Under the pieces are notes generated by a model. That model was not told the DNA's origin. It ran no database searches and worked only from the letters and a program-made list of their open reading frames with translations. A stretch of DNA of 64,000 nucleotides from Massilia sp. ZL223 (GTDB lineage Bacteria; Pseudomonadota; Gammaproteobacteria; Burkholderiales; Burkholderiaceae_D): NCBI RefSeq assembly GCF_018119395.1, contig NZ_JAGPWD010000013.1:43735-107734 (forward strand), read 5' to 3'. Positions 45,320-54,249 of this stretch are shown here, piece after piece. Position numbers and translations under genes: made by a program. Each line of letters starts with the position of its first letter. Position 1 is the stretch's first letter.

Positions 45320-46261
45320 TTACTTCGGCAGTTGCTTGCGCAGTTCTTCCAGCGTCTCCGCGTCCGGCATGCTGACGGAGAGGTCCTCGCCCAGGCTGGT
45401 CGACTTGGCCGGGGTGCCGAACATCGACGACACCGCGCGCGACTGGGCGCTGGTCAGGATCAGGAGTTCGATGCGGCGGTTCACGCCGGCCAGCGGTTCC
45501 TTGGCGTCGAGCGGGCCGCGGTCGGCCATGCCCACCACCTGCAGCACGCTGTCGGCGCGCATTCCACCGCCCAGCAGTTCGGCCCGGGCCGACAGCGCAC
45601 GGTCGGTCGACAAGGCCCAGTTGGAGTAGCCACCGCTGTCGGGACCGGCAAACCGGGAAGCATCGGTATGGCCGACGATCAGCATCTGGTTCTTCATCTG
45701 GGCGAACAGGGGACCCATCTTGCGCAGCAGGCGGGCGAAACGGCCGGTCGGCAGCGCACTGCCGCGCATGAACATGCCCTGCTTGTCGGTGTCGTGCAGC
45801 ATCACCCGCAAGCCGTAGGGCGTCACCACGGTGGCCAGGTTGGAAGCCAGGCCGGCCTCGGCGCTCAGTTCGCCCAGGGCCTTGGACAAGGCCGCCAGGT
45901 CGGAAGCGGATTCATAGGCCACGCGCGGCGCGCTCGGGGCGCCCGGTCCGTCGCTGTTGCTCTTGCCGGTCATCGGCAATTCGAAACGTTCGATCAGACT
46001 GCCGCTCGGCTCGGAAGCGATCTCGGGTTTCCGGCCAAGCCCTTCGAGCATACCGCTCTCGGTGGCGTCGCGCACGATTTTCTTGAGATTCTGTTGTTCT
46101 CGCGCGGCAATCAGCCACAGCACTAGAAACAATGCCATCAATGCGAGGCAGAAGTCGGCGAAGGCGACCTTCCAGGCGCCGCCGTGCTCGTCGTGCGCGT
46201 GCTTGCCGCCGCCGCGCTTGACGATGGTGGCTTCGTGCTTGTCGTTCTTGAGCGCAGCCAC
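45320..46261 (-). CDS. motB: Flagellar stator protein MotB (LafU-like)
   Basis: Protein of 313 residues. It has a short cytoplasmic N-terminus, one membrane helix with the proton-carrying Asp at 36 (AFADFCLALMALFLVLWLIA), a plug/linker, and an OmpA-type peptidoglycan-binding domain with LIVGHTDASRFAG and LSTDRALSARAELLGGG and NRRIEL. The Asp and the flanking residues suit a proton-driven motor; a sodium type cannot be wholly ruled out by eye. It starts two bases after the motA stop. The order fliA-motA-motB equals lafS-lafT-lafU. Confidence 0.93.
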   Translation of the reverse strand: MAALKNDKHEATIVKRGGGKHAHDEHGGAWKVAFADFCLALMALFLVLWLIAAREQQNLKKIVRDATESGMLEGLGRKPEIASEPSGSLIERFELPMTGKSNSDGPGAPSAPRVAYESASDLAALSKALGELSAEAGLASNLATVVTPYGLRVMLHDTDKQGMFMRGSALPTGRFARLLRKMGPLFAQMKNQMLIVGHTDASRFAGPDSGGYSNWALSTDRALSARAELLGGGMRADSVLQVVGMADRGPLDAKEPLAGVNRRIELLILTSAQSRAVSSMFGTPAKSTSLGEDLSVSMPDAETLEELRKQLPK

Positions 46262-46263
46262 GA

Positions 46264-47175
46264 TTACCCCGTCATGCGGTCGCTCGTGCGGCGCCGCTTG
46301 TTCTGCGATTCATCTTCGCCGCCCATGGCGTTGATCCATTGTTCGAGCTGGGCGAAGCTGGGCTTGGTGTTCAGCTGGATCAGGCGGCGGCCGGCGTCGA
46401 TCGCCAGCAGGGCCGGCTTGCCGGCCACGTGGGTGCACAGCACCACCTTGACGGTTTCCATGGTCGAGGCTTCCGAATTGACCAGCTGCTTCATCATGTT
46501 GGCCAGCGGCTCGAGCAGGCCGTAGCAGAAGAAGATGCCGATGAAGGTGCCGACCATGGCCGCGCCGATCTTCTCGGCGATCTCGCCGGAATCCGCGCCG
46601 CCCGAGACCGAGAACATGGCCATCACGATGCCCAGCACCGCGGCCAGGATGCCGAAGCCCGGCATCGCCTCGGCGATCTTCTGCAGCGACTTGGCCGGCT
46701 GGGTCAGCTCCTCGTGGATGGCGTCCAGTTCCTGCTCCAGCACGCCTTCCAGTTCGTGGGCGTTGATCTTGCCCATCGCCATCAGGCGGAAGTTGTCGAC
46801 GATGAAAGCCAGCAGCTTCGGCTCTTCCAGGATGCGCGGGTAGCGCTGGAACAGCGGGCTCTCGGCGGGCGCCTCGACGTGGGCGTCGAGGGCCTTCAGG
46901 CCGCCGGCGGCGGTCTGCAGCAGTTCGTACATCAGGAGCAGCAGCTGGCGCTGGAACTCCGAGTCGTGCTTCTTGCGGGCGGCGACTTTCTTGAGCTGGT
47001 GGGCCAGCTCGCCCAGCACGTGCTTGGGATTGCCCAGGACCAGGGCGCCGAAGGCGGCGCCGCCGATGATGAGGAGTTCGACCGGGTGGAAGATGGCGGA
47101 GAAGGTGCCGCCCATCAGGGTAAAGCCCCCGAACACGCACCCGAGCACGATGGCGATTCCTAGTAATTGCTGCAT
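46264..47175 (-). CDS. motA: Flagellar stator protein MotA (LafT-like)
   Basis: Protein of 303 residues with four membrane segments: two at the start (GIAIVLGCVFGGFTLMGGTF; ELLIIGGAAFGALVLGN), then a large cytoplasmic loop (about 65-165), and two more (MPGFGILAAVLGIVMAMFSV; AAMVGTFIGIFFCYGLLEPL). The conserved Pro residues of segments 3 and 4 are present. It surrounds the MotB helix in the stator ring and pushes on FliG. It lies 35 bases after fliA. Confidence 0.93.
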   Translation of the reverse strand: MQQLLGIAIVLGCVFGGFTLMGGTFSAIFHPVELLIIGGAAFGALVLGNPKHVLGELAHQLKKVAARKKHDSEFQRQLLLLMYELLQTAAGGLKALDAHVEAPAESPLFQRYPRILEEPKLLAFIVDNFRLMAMGKINAHELEGVLEQELDAIHEELTQPAKSLQKIAEAMPGFGILAAVLGIVMAMFSVSGGADSGEIAEKIGAAMVGTFIGIFFCYGLLEPLANMMKQLVNSEASTMETVKVVLCTHVAGKPALLAIDAGRRLIQLNTKPSFAQLEQWINAMGGEDESQNKRRRTSDRMTG

Positions 47176-47210
47176 GACGTCTGGCCTTTCTGGCGTTCTT
47201 GGTTATGTGT

Positions 47211-47951
47211 TCAGGCGCGCTGCAGCGCCGCCTTCATCTTGGCCAGCGCACTCTTGTTGAGCTGGCAGACGCGGGCGTCCGACAGGTCGAGCACGGCGGC
47301 GATTTCCTTGTAGCTGAGTTCGAACTCGTAGATCATCTGGATCACGCGCTGTTCTTTCTCGTTGAGGCTGCCCAGCACCTGCTCCAGGCTGCGGCGCACC
47401 AGGAAGCCTTCTTCCGGGCCGGGCGAACTGTGCGCGTGCTCGGTGGCTTCCTGCAGCACTTCGTCGAAGCTCAGCATCTCTTCTGCGCCTTCGTCCAGCA
47501 GGTGCTGGTGGTAGTCGGCGGCGTCGACGCCCAGCGCTTCCATCGCTTCCTTCTCGGTCGGCTCGCGGCCGAGGCGGCGGGTGAGGGCGCGCAGGCCGTC
47601 GCGCAGCTTGTGGCTGTCCTGGCGCACCGTGCGCGGACGCCAGTCCTGGCGGCGCAGCTCGTCCAGAATTGCGCCGCGCACGCGCAGCGAGGCATAGCTG
47701 CCGAAGCCGGTGTCGGGCGCGCCGTAGCGGCGCAGGGCTTCGAGCAGGCCCATGAGCCCGATCTGTTCCATGTCCTCGCGCGACATCACGCTCGACGCCT
47801 GCGAGTTCAGCTGGCGTGCGATGCGTTTGACCAGCGGCGCATAGGCCAGCAGGTGGCGCTGCTCCTCCGCCGGGCTCATGGCGCAGGCGTTGGCGGCGTC
47901 CTGGTAGTCGCCCGCGGCGGCGGGGTCGAGGTATTCGGCTGAATAGGCCAC
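47211..47951 (-). CDS. fliA: RNA polymerase sigma-28 factor FliA (LafS-like)
   Basis: Protein of 246 residues. FliA directs transcription of late flagellar genes such as flagellin. Region 2 is seen in YAPLVKRIARQL and MSREDMEQIGLMGLLEALRRY and FGSYASLRVRGAILDELRRQ, which is the FliA version; region 4 includes LNEKEQRVIQMIYEFELSYK and EIAAVLDLSDARVCQLNKSA. The GTG at 47951 has a GGAG site 5 bases upstream. A TTG at 47978 is an alternative that would overlap the fliL stop. Being cotranscribed with basal-body and motor genes is the lateral-type (lafS) arrangement. Confidence 0.92.
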   Translation of the reverse strand: MAYSAEYLDPAAAGDYQDAANACAMSPAEEQRHLLAYAPLVKRIARQLNSQASSVMSREDMEQIGLMGLLEALRRYGAPDTGFGSYASLRVRGAILDELRRQDWRPRTVRQDSHKLRDGLRALTRRLGREPTEKEAMEALGVDAADYHQHLLDEGAEEMLSFDEVLQEATEHAHSSPGPEEGFLVRRSLEQVLGSLNEKEQRVIQMIYEFELSYKEIAAVLDLSDARVCQLNKSALAKMKAALQRA

Positions 47952-47970
47952 GTTGGCTCCGGGCGGATGC

Positions 47971-48435
47971 TTATTCAATGATCAGCTTGCCGATCCTGAC
48001 TTCGGAAAACGGCTTCAGGTGGTTTTCCTTGGCATAGCTGGCGTCGAAGGTCTTGTTCAGCTGCTCGGCATACTGGTCCACCGACATCGCCGACGCTTCC
48101 GACAGCGTGCGGGTGGACAGGCTGGACACGACGATGCTGCGCAGCAGCGGCAGGTGTTCCTTGGCTTCCTTTTCCAGTTCCGGCGTGGTGGCCAGCACCA
48201 GGTCCACCGACAGGTAGTGGGCGGCCGGCTCGTTCGGGGCGCGGCGCAGCATCACGATCACCTTGTCGAGGGTGACGTACCTGGTCAGGCTCTTTTCCGG
48301 TTCCGGCTTGGGCTCGACCTTGGCTTCGGCGCCGCCCTTGAGCGGGGCCGGGTTCAGGTACCACATGGCGCCGCCTGCGGCGGCGGCGGCTGCCAGCGCG
48401 ACGCCGGCGAATGCGAGAATCAGTTTGGCTTTCAT
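47971..48435 (-). CDS. fliL: Flagellar basal-body-associated protein FliL (LafF-like)
   Basis: Protein of 154 residues with one N-terminal membrane helix (LILAFAGVALAAAAAAGGAM) and a periplasmic domain. FliL surrounds and stabilises the stator. The C-terminal part (LLRSIVVSSLSTRTLSEASA) resembles the usual FliL end. The ATG at 48435 lies four bases after the fliK stop; a GTG at 48447 is possible but would overlap fliK. It is followed by fliA, as lafF is by lafS. Confidence 0.85.
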   Translation of the reverse strand: MKAKLILAFAGVALAAAAAAGGAMWYLNPAPLKGGAEAKVEPKPEPEKSLTRYVTLDKVIVMLRRAPNEPAAHYLSVDLVLATTPELEKEAKEHLPLLRSIVVSSLSTRTLSEASAMSVDQYAEQLNKTFDASYAKENHLKPFSEVRIGKLIIE

Positions 48436-48439
48436 GGGC

Positions 48440-49624
48440 TTATGCACGTCCGTTCAGGGAGAACTGCGAGTCTTGTTTGCCGGCGTCCGCCAGGCCCTGG
48501 CCCGGCGTGCGCTCCTGTTCCTGGCCCGGCTGGCGGCCGCGGCCCTGGGGCTCCTGGCCGAATTGCGAACCGGCTTGCGCGCCGGGCTGGGCGCGCGGCG
48601 CCTGGCTGACGTTGACCGACACCTCGCCGCTCTGGCGCTGGGCCAGGTCGTTGCGCAGGTTGTCGCTCACCGCGTTCAGCTGGCGCAGCACTTCGCCGTG
48701 GGTGGCCGAGATATTCACTTCGAGCGAGCCGGCGGCGTGGCGGATCGAAATGTCGATCCGGCCCAGCATTGGCGGCTCCAGGCGGATCACCGCCTGTTCG
48801 GCGTGCTTGCCGACCTGCAGCTGTAGGCGATCGCCCAGGGCTTCCTGGAGCGACTGGCGCCATGCGGCCGGCGGGCCGGCCAGGGTCACCGGCGCTTCAG
48901 TACGGGCCGGAGCGGCAGGGGCGCTCGCGGCGCTCAAACCGAAACCGGCGCCGGCGGCGCCGTCGAGGCTCATCGCGCCGGCCTGGCCGTCGCGCGAGGC
49001 TGCGGGCGCGGCGGCAGCCGTAGTGGCGGCAAAGCTTGCGCTGTCGGCCGGGCGGCCGCTCGCCTGGGCAGGCGCTTGCGCGGCCGGGAGTACAGCGGCC
49101 GCTGCCGGCAGGGGCGCTGCCGCGGCCGGGATGGCGGCTTGCGGCAGGATGTCCTGCGCCACCATGCCCGGCACCGGCACCGGCGCCGGGGCCGCGGCGG
49201 GCACCGCCGTGGCGGCGGCCTGCCGGCCCTGGCCTTGCGGCTGGGGCGCCGGGGAAGCCGGCATCGCCATCATCATGGCCGGCATGGCCGCCGGCATCGA
49301 GGCGGGCATCATGGGCAAGGCCATCGCGGCCAGCAGATTGTCGGCCGGCGCAGCGGCGGCCTCGGCGGCCGGCGCTTCGTCCGCAGCCGGGACGTCGCCG
49401 CCGCTTTCAGGCTGGGCGGCGGCGCCGTCCGGCGCCGGCAAGGCGTCGGCGGGCAGCGCCAGCTGGTCCAGGCCCAGCCACTGCTGGAAAGCCAGGGCGG
49501 CTTGCGCCGGATCCGCCGGCAGGGCGCCTGGCGCGCCGGCGGCAGGGCCGGTAGGGGCGGCGGCGTCGGCCACAGCCGGGATAGCGGCGCTGTTCATCGG
49601 GGCGCTGTTCATCGAAATCATCAT
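48440..49624 (-). CDS. fliK: Flagellar hook-length control protein FliK (LafE-like)
   Basis: Protein of 394 residues. FliK measures hook length during export and switches FlhB specificity. The C-terminal Flg_hook domain is clear (WRQSLQEALGDRLQLQVGKH, then AVIRLEPPMLGRIDISIRHA, then SLEVNISATHGEVLRQLNAV). The first 250 residues are extremely rich in Ala, Pro and Met, a presumed ruler segment of low complexity. A Gln/Gly-rich tail follows the domain. Several ATG codons are possible at the start (49624, 49621, 49612). It overlaps the FliT-like gene by four bases. Confidence 0.9.
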   Translation of the reverse strand: MMISMNSAPMNSAAIPAVADAAAPTGPAAGAPGALPADPAQAALAFQQWLGLDQLALPADALPAPDGAAAQPESGGDVPAADEAPAAEAAAAPADNLLAAMALPMMPASMPAAMPAMMMAMPASPAPQPQGQGRQAAATAVPAAAPAPVPVPGMVAQDILPQAAIPAAAAPLPAAAAVLPAAQAPAQASGRPADSASFAATTAAAAPAASRDGQAGAMSLDGAAGAGFGLSAASAPAAPARTEAPVTLAGPPAAWRQSLQEALGDRLQLQVGKHAEQAVIRLEPPMLGRIDISIRHAAGSLEVNISATHGEVLRQLNAVSDNLRNDLAQRQSGEVSVNVSQAPRAQPGAQAGSQFGQEPQGRGRQPGQEQERTPGQGLADAGKQDSQFSLNGRA

Positions 49625-49938
49625 GCGTTGTTTTGTTCGGTGTCGGGTTCGCCCGCGAGGGCGTAGGCCATCCAGCCTTCCTTGTTGCCGGCCATTTCGT
49701 CCAGGCGCGCCTGGAGCTGGGCGCTGGCGGCGTCCGCCTGGACGCGCGCGCGTTCATGCGCGTCGCGCAGGCGGGCCAGCGCGGCGCGCTCGGCGGCGCT
49801 CCAGCGGCCGGCCGCGGCCAGTGCCTGGATGCGTGGGCCGAGCTCGCGCGCCGCGGCGCCGAGCTTGCTCCATTCGGCGCGCGCTCCCGCGTCCGCCAGC
49901 GCGGCGGCGAGGGCGTCGATGGCGCGGGTTCTATCCAT
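49621..49938 (-). CDS. fliT: FliT-like flagellar protein (LafD position)
   Basis: Protein of 105 residues, helical and Ala-rich, without signal peptide or membrane segment. By position between fliS and fliK it corresponds to fliT, or to lafD in the lateral system. FliT is a chaperone for the filament cap FliD and regulates FlhDC in enterobacteria; whether that applies here is unknown. Sequence support is weak because these proteins are short and variable. It overlaps fliS by eight bases and fliK by four. Confidence 0.65.
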   Translation of the reverse strand: MDRTRAIDALAAALADAGARAEWSKLGAAARELGPRIQALAAAGRWSAAERAALARLRDAHERARVQADAASAQLQARLDEMAGNKEGWMAYALAGEPDTEQNNA

Positions 49939-50320
49939 TGCGGTCCTGCACGCCTTGCCAGCCCTGGCGGATGGTGGTCAGGATGCGGATCACCTCGTCG
50001 ACCATGGCCGGGTCGAGCTTGATGCCGGCGCCCTGCAGGTGCTGGGCGCAGAAATCGTAGATGTTCGCCAGGTTGGCGACGGTTTCGCCGCCGTTGTCGA
50101 AGTCGAGCGAGCTGGACAGGCCGTTGATGATCTCGACGCATTTGTCGATGCTGGCGGCCTTCTGCTCGTAGCGCTTGGCCACGATGTGGGCGCGGGCGCG
50201 GGCCAGCTCGTCGAGCAGGCCGTTGGTGAGCAGCAGGACCAGCTCCACCGGGGACGCGCGCGAGGTCTGCGCGTCGAGGTCGACGGCATGATAGCTGCCG
50301 TAGGCTTCATGATAGGACAT
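49931..50320 (-). CDS. fliS: Flagellin export chaperone FliS (LafC-like)
   Basis: Protein of 129 residues, the normal FliS length. FliS binds flagellin in the cytoplasm and keeps it unfolded for export. Typical stretches are YGSYHAVDLDAQTSRASPVE, LVLLLTNGLLDELARARAHI and AASIDKCVEIINGLSSSLDF, followed by the helix containing NLANIYDFCAQHL. Its flagellin client is not encoded in this window. It lies 11 bases after fliD. Confidence 0.94.
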   Translation of the reverse strand: MSYHEAYGSYHAVDLDAQTSRASPVELVLLLTNGLLDELARARAHIVAKRYEQKAASIDKCVEIINGLSSSLDFDNGGETVANLANIYDFCAQHLQGAGIKLDPAMVDEVIRILTTIRQGWQGVQDRNG

Positions 50321-50331
50321 CGTTTATCTCT

Positions 50332-51753
50332 TCAGTCGTCTTTGCTGAACAGGGCGTCGAACAACGAGGAGTTGTTGTTCATGATGCCTTGCAGCGATTG
50401 CAGTTGAGTGAACTGGATCAGGTAGCGCTGGTAAGCCGCGTCGAATTCCTTGTCGAGCGTCGCCTGGCGGTCGACCAGGGTGTTTCTCAGGTCGCTCGTG
50501 GCTTCGTTACGCAGGGTGATCTGGCCGTCAACGGTGTTGCTCCAGGATTTCAGGTAAGTGTCGAGCGCGCCGGCGATGCCGGTCGGGGTCGAGGCGGTCG
50601 CCTTGCCGATCAGGGTATCCAGGCCGGTCGGGTTGGCCGCCAGCTGGCGCATCAGGCGCTCCGGGCGCAGTTCCAGCGTGCCCTGCTTGGTGGCCAGGAT
50701 GCCGTAGGCCGCGAGCGAATCGCCGCCGGACGGGCGCATCAGGTCGGTGAGGCGGGCGTTCAGGGCGCGCACGCCGCCGTCGCGCGCGAAGGTGCCGGCC
50801 GCCACGCCCTTGGACGGGTCGCCCGGGTCGGTCAGCTTGTTGAGCGTCGCCTTTAGCTTGTTGAAGGCGTCGACGAAGGCCTGCACGTTGGCCGTGGTGC
50901 CGCTGTTGTCGGGCCCGACGCTCACGGTCACCGGCGCGTCGCCGCTGGCCTGGGCCTTGGTGAAGGTCATCGAGACGCCGTCGATCACGTCGGAGAAGGT
51001 GTTGCTGGTCTTGGTGATCGCGGTGCCGGTCTCGGAGCCGACGCGCACGATCGCGTCCTGGGCTTTCACGAGCACGCGGCGGCCGGAAGCCGCGTAGGGG
51101 TCGGTCGGATCGACGATCGGGGTGTTGGCGGCCGCCAGGCTGGACGCCGGGTCCATGGCCCCGGTGTCGAGCGAGATCACGCTGTTCGCGCCGGTCGACT
51201 TGGCGGTCAGGACCAGTTCGAAGCTGGTGCCGGTGTTGATCACCGAGGCGGTCACGAGCGAGGCGTTCTCCGAATCCCCATTGATGGCCGCCGCCAGCTC
51301 GCGCGGGCTGAGGCCGGCCACGCCGTCGGTGTTGAGCGCCGGGTCCGTCAGGTCGATGGTGATCGCGGTCGCGCCATTCAGCTGCACGCCCAGGGTGCCG
51401 GTCGCCGGCGTATCGTCGGCCAGGCCGGAGTAGGACACCTGGCTGGCCTTGGCCAGCTGCTGCACGAAGAAGGAATAGCTGCCGGCGGCGGCGGTCGACT
51501 TGGCGGTGGCGCTGCCGATCGCGGTGTCGCCGAAGGTCGCGGATTGGGCGAACACGGTCTTGTTCAGGCCGGTCAGCGACGCCAGGCTGTTCTGGAAAGC
51601 GCGCATGGCGGAGCCCAGTTCCGTCAGGGCCGACTCGGTGGCGTTCGCCTGCTTGGTCTGGGTGTCCAGGATCTGCTGGCGCGCCGAGACGTATTTTTCT
51701 GCGAGCGCTGCCGCCGTCTTGGTCGGATCGTAGGTCGGTGCGTTGATTGCCAT
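50332..51753 (-). CDS. fliD: Flagellar filament cap protein FliD (LafB-like)
   Basis: Protein of 473 residues. FliD caps the filament and folds flagellin into place. The N-terminal helix with NATESALTELGSAMRAFQNS, the beta-rich middle, and the C-terminal coiled-coil end (TLVDRQATLDKEFDAAYQRY and LIQFTQLQSLQGIMNNNSSL) match the family. The ATG at 51753 has a strong AAGGAG ribosome site; upstream open frame is not FliD-like. It comes 47 bases after fliJ in what looks like one transcript, unlike in E. coli, where fliD heads its own operon. Confidence 0.94.
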   Translation of the reverse strand: MAINAPTYDPTKTAAALAEKYVSARQQILDTQTKQANATESALTELGSAMRAFQNSLASLTGLNKTVFAQSATFGDTAIGSATAKSTAAAGSYSFFVQQLAKASQVSYSGLADDTPATGTLGVQLNGATAITIDLTDPALNTDGVAGLSPRELAAAINGDSENASLVTASVINTGTSFELVLTAKSTGANSVISLDTGAMDPASSLAAANTPIVDPTDPYAASGRRVLVKAQDAIVRVGSETGTAITKTSNTFSDVIDGVSMTFTKAQASGDAPVTVSVGPDNSGTTANVQAFVDAFNKLKATLNKLTDPGDPSKGVAAGTFARDGGVRALNARLTDLMRPSGGDSLAAYGILATKQGTLELRPERLMRQLAANPTGLDTLIGKATASTPTGIAGALDTYLKSWSNTVDGQITLRNEATSDLRNTLVDRQATLDKEFDAAYQRYLIQFTQLQSLQGIMNNNSSLFDALFSKDD

Positions 51754-51800
51754 GTCGTTCTCCTTGTTGTCGTGCTTGCTGCTGGTGCTGCGGGTCCGGC

Positions 51801-52244
51801 TCAGGCCGTCCTTCCGGCCATCCATGACTGGGTGGCGATATCGTCTTCGCGCTTGCGGATGGCGCGTTCCTGGTCGCGCGCGGCCAGCGCCTGCTGCTGC
51901 TCCAGCACCTTGCCCAGCAGCTCGCGCCGGGTCCAGGCGTCGGTCAGCTTGCGCTGCGAGACCGCCATGTTCGCTTCGTGCAGCTGCAGGTCGACCTTGT
52001 GGGCGTCGGCCATGGCCAGCACGTTCTGCTTGTAGGCGCCGCAGTTCAGGGCCAGCACCGGCGCCAGCGCGCCGGAGGGGCCGCTGCCCTCGGCCAGCGA
52101 GGCCAGGCGCGCCAGGTTGTTCTGGTAGCGGGTGCGGGTCGCTTCCTGGCTCGCCAGGTCGGCCTGCAGGCGCTCGACTTCGGTGCTGCGCAGCTGCACC
52201 ATGGTCCCGAGGCTGGCGATCATCTGTTGCTTGTTTCCGCTCAT
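51801..52244 (-). CDS. fliJ: Flagellar export protein FliJ
   Basis: Protein of 147 residues, predicted as a long two-helix coiled coil, with EVERLQADLASQEATRTRYQ and a C-terminal helix full of Gln, Arg and Glu ending KREDDIATQSWMAGRTA. FliJ is the central stalk of the FliI ATPase ring, analogous to the gamma subunit of F1. Its ATG overlaps the fliI stop by four bases. Low sequence conservation is normal for the family; position and helicity support the call. Confidence 0.88.
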   Translation of the reverse strand: MSGNKQQMIASLGTMVQLRSTEVERLQADLASQEATRTRYQNNLARLASLAEGSGPSGALAPVLALNCGAYKQNVLAMADAHKVDLQLHEANMAVSQRKLTDAWTRRELLGKVLEQQQALAARDQERAIRKREDDIATQSWMAGRTA

Positions 52245-53557
52245 GCCATCATCGCTTTCAGCTGGTCGATGCAGCCGGGCAGGGGCGCTTCTTCACGCGT
52301 GCCCTGGCACAGGAAGGCTTCGATCTGCGGCTGCAGGCGCACCGCCTTGTCGGTTTCCGGATCCGCGCCCGGCACGTAGGCGCCCAGCGGAATCAGGTCG
52401 CGCACGCGCGCATGGCGCGCCATCGCGGCCTTGAGCTTGCGCGAGGCGGCCGAATGTTCCGGGCTCACCACCTGGGCCATGCAGCGCGAGATCGATTGCG
52501 CCACGTCGATCGCCGGATAGTGGCCGCGCTCGGCCAGCTCGCGGGTCAGGACGATGTGGCCGTCCAGGATCGCGCGCGCCGAGTCGACCACCGGGTCCTG
52601 CTGGTCGTCGCCTTCGGCCAGCACGGTGTAGATCGCGCTCATGCTGCCCTTCGGGTTTTCGCCGTTGCCGGCCGATTCGACCAGCTGCGGCAGGTTCGAG
52701 AACACCGAGGGCGGATAGCCGCGCGTGGCCGGCGGCTCGCCCAGCGACAGGGCCACTTCGCGCAGCGCCATCGCATAGCGGGTCAGCGAATCGCACAGCA
52801 GCAGCACGTTCTGGCCGCGGTCGCGGAAGTGGGCCGCGATCGAATGGCACATCTCGGTCGCCATCACGCGCATCAGGGGCGATTCGTCGGCCGGGGCCAC
52901 GACCAATACCGCGCGCTTCAGGCCTTCCGGGCCGAGCGATTTCTCGACGAATTCGCGCACCTCGCGGTTACGTTCGCCGATCAGGCCGACCACGATCACG
53001 TCGGCCACGGTCTGGCGCGTGATCAGGCCCAGCAGGACGGACTTGCCGACGCCGGAACCCGCCATCAGGCCGACGCGCTGGCCCTTGCCGATGGTGAGCA
53101 TGGAGTTAATCGCGCGCACGCCCACGTCGAGCGCTTCCTCGACCGGGGCCTTGCGCAGCGGGTTGACCTTGGGCGGGGTGGTCGACAGGGGCTGGTCGCC
53201 GCCCAGCTTGCCCAGGCCGTCGATCGGCTCGCCCAGGCCGTTGACCATGCGGCCCATCCACGAGGGACCGATCATCAGGTCGCTCTTTTCCTGGACCGGG
53301 AGCACGCGCGCGCCGGTCACCAGGCCCTTGGCCTGCTTGAAAGGCATCAGGTAGGAGATCTTTTCCTTGAAGCCGACCACCTGCGCGTCCAGCCAGCCGC
53401 CGTCGACGGTCTCGATGCGGCAGCGCTGGCCGGTAGCAAGGCGGCATCCGCTGGATTCCAGCAGGAGTCCCTGGGCGCCGACCAGGCGGCCGGTCGGCAG
53501 CGCCACCGGCACGGCGCCGAGTTCGACGGAACGCAGGCGTTGGGCGAGGGCGGTCAT
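52241..53557 (-). CDS. fliI: Flagellum-specific ATPase FliI
   Basis: Protein of 438 residues, the usual length. FliI is the hexameric ATPase of the flagellar export gate, related to F1-beta. Walker A is GSGVGKS at 167-173. Other typical stretches are VIVVGLIGERNREVREFVEK and LLCDSLTRYAMALREVALSL, then GEPPATRGYPPSVFSNLPQL. Starts and stops overlap fliH and fliJ by four bases each, so FliH, FliI and FliJ are translationally coupled. Confidence 0.97.
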   Translation of the reverse strand: MTALAQRLRSVELGAVPVALPTGRLVGAQGLLLESSGCRLATGQRCRIETVDGGWLDAQVVGFKEKISYLMPFKQAKGLVTGARVLPVQEKSDLMIGPSWMGRMVNGLGEPIDGLGKLGGDQPLSTTPPKVNPLRKAPVEEALDVGVRAINSMLTIGKGQRVGLMAGSGVGKSVLLGLITRQTVADVIVVGLIGERNREVREFVEKSLGPEGLKRAVLVVAPADESPLMRVMATEMCHSIAAHFRDRGQNVLLLCDSLTRYAMALREVALSLGEPPATRGYPPSVFSNLPQLVESAGNGENPKGSMSAIYTVLAEGDDQQDPVVDSARAILDGHIVLTRELAERGHYPAIDVAQSISRCMAQVVSPEHSAASRKLKAAMARHARVRDLIPLGAYVPGADPETDKAVRLQPQIEAFLCQGTREEAPLPGCIDQLKAMMA

Positions 53558-54249
53558 GCGTCTTCCTCTTCCGACTCGTCGGCCAGCAGCTGGTCGCGCA
53601 CCTGGTCCATCACGGCGGTGAGGCGGCCCTGGCAGCCGGCGTCGACTTCATGGTCGCCCGAACGCACGCGGCATTCGCCCGGCTCGAGCGCCGGGTCGGG
53701 CAGCAGGGTCCATTTCTTGGCGCGCTTCGGATCGAGCTCCAGCACGCGGCGCAGTTCTTCCGGATTGAGGAAGACCTCGACCTGTTCGCGCGAAGGCGGC
53801 ATCACGGCCAGCGCTTCTTCCACCAGGGTGAGCAGCTGCACCGGCTGCAGGGCCAGTTCGGCGCGGATCACCTGGCGCGCGATCTTGCCGACCAGTTCCA
53901 CCACTTCCTTGCGCTGCGCGGCGCGCAGGTCGGTCTTGAGTTTCTTGAGGCCCTTGAGCATGGCGTCGACCGGCCGGGCGATCTGTTCCAGCCCCTCGAG
54001 CGCCATGGCGCGGCCTTCTTCGATGCCGCGCTGAAGGCCTTCGGACTGGCCCATCGGATAGCCGTCGGCGCGGCCCTGGTCCAGGCCCGCTTCATAGCCT
54101 TCGCGCTGGCCCTGGCGGTAGCCGTCGGCCAGCGCGGCCTGCCATTCCTCGGCCGAGCCGGCGCCGTTGCCGGGGCTGGATGCGCCCGGCGGCAGCGCCG
54201 TCGTGAACTGGTGCAGCGGCGGGAAGTGATAAGGCCGGAATTGCTTCAT
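53554..54249 (-). CDS. fliH: Flagellar assembly protein FliH
   Basis: Protein of 231 residues. FliH is the regulator and stator-like stalk of FliI. It has the family's helical region with Gly-spaced pattern (ADGYRQGQREGYEAGLDQGR and ADGYPMGQSEGLQRGIEEGR), then an LVGKIARQVIRAELALQPVQ stretch and a C-terminal beta part. It overlaps fliG and fliI by four bases each. Confidence 0.92.
   Translation of the reverse strand: MKQFRPYHFPPLHQFTTALPPGASSPGNGAGSAEEWQAALADGYRQGQREGYEAGLDQGRADGYPMGQSEGLQRGIEEGRAMALEGLEQIARPVDAMLKGLKKLKTDLRAAQRKEVVELVGKIARQVIRAELALQPVQLLTLVEEALAVMPPSREQVEVFLNPEELRRVLELDPKRAKKWTLLPDPALEPGECRVRSGDHEVDAGCQGRLTAVMDQVRDQLLADESEEEDA

Noticed and set aside
47952..47978. TTG start for FliA at 47978
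   Set aside because: It would overlap the fliL stop and lacks a ribosome site; the GTG at 47951 has GGAG at good spacing.
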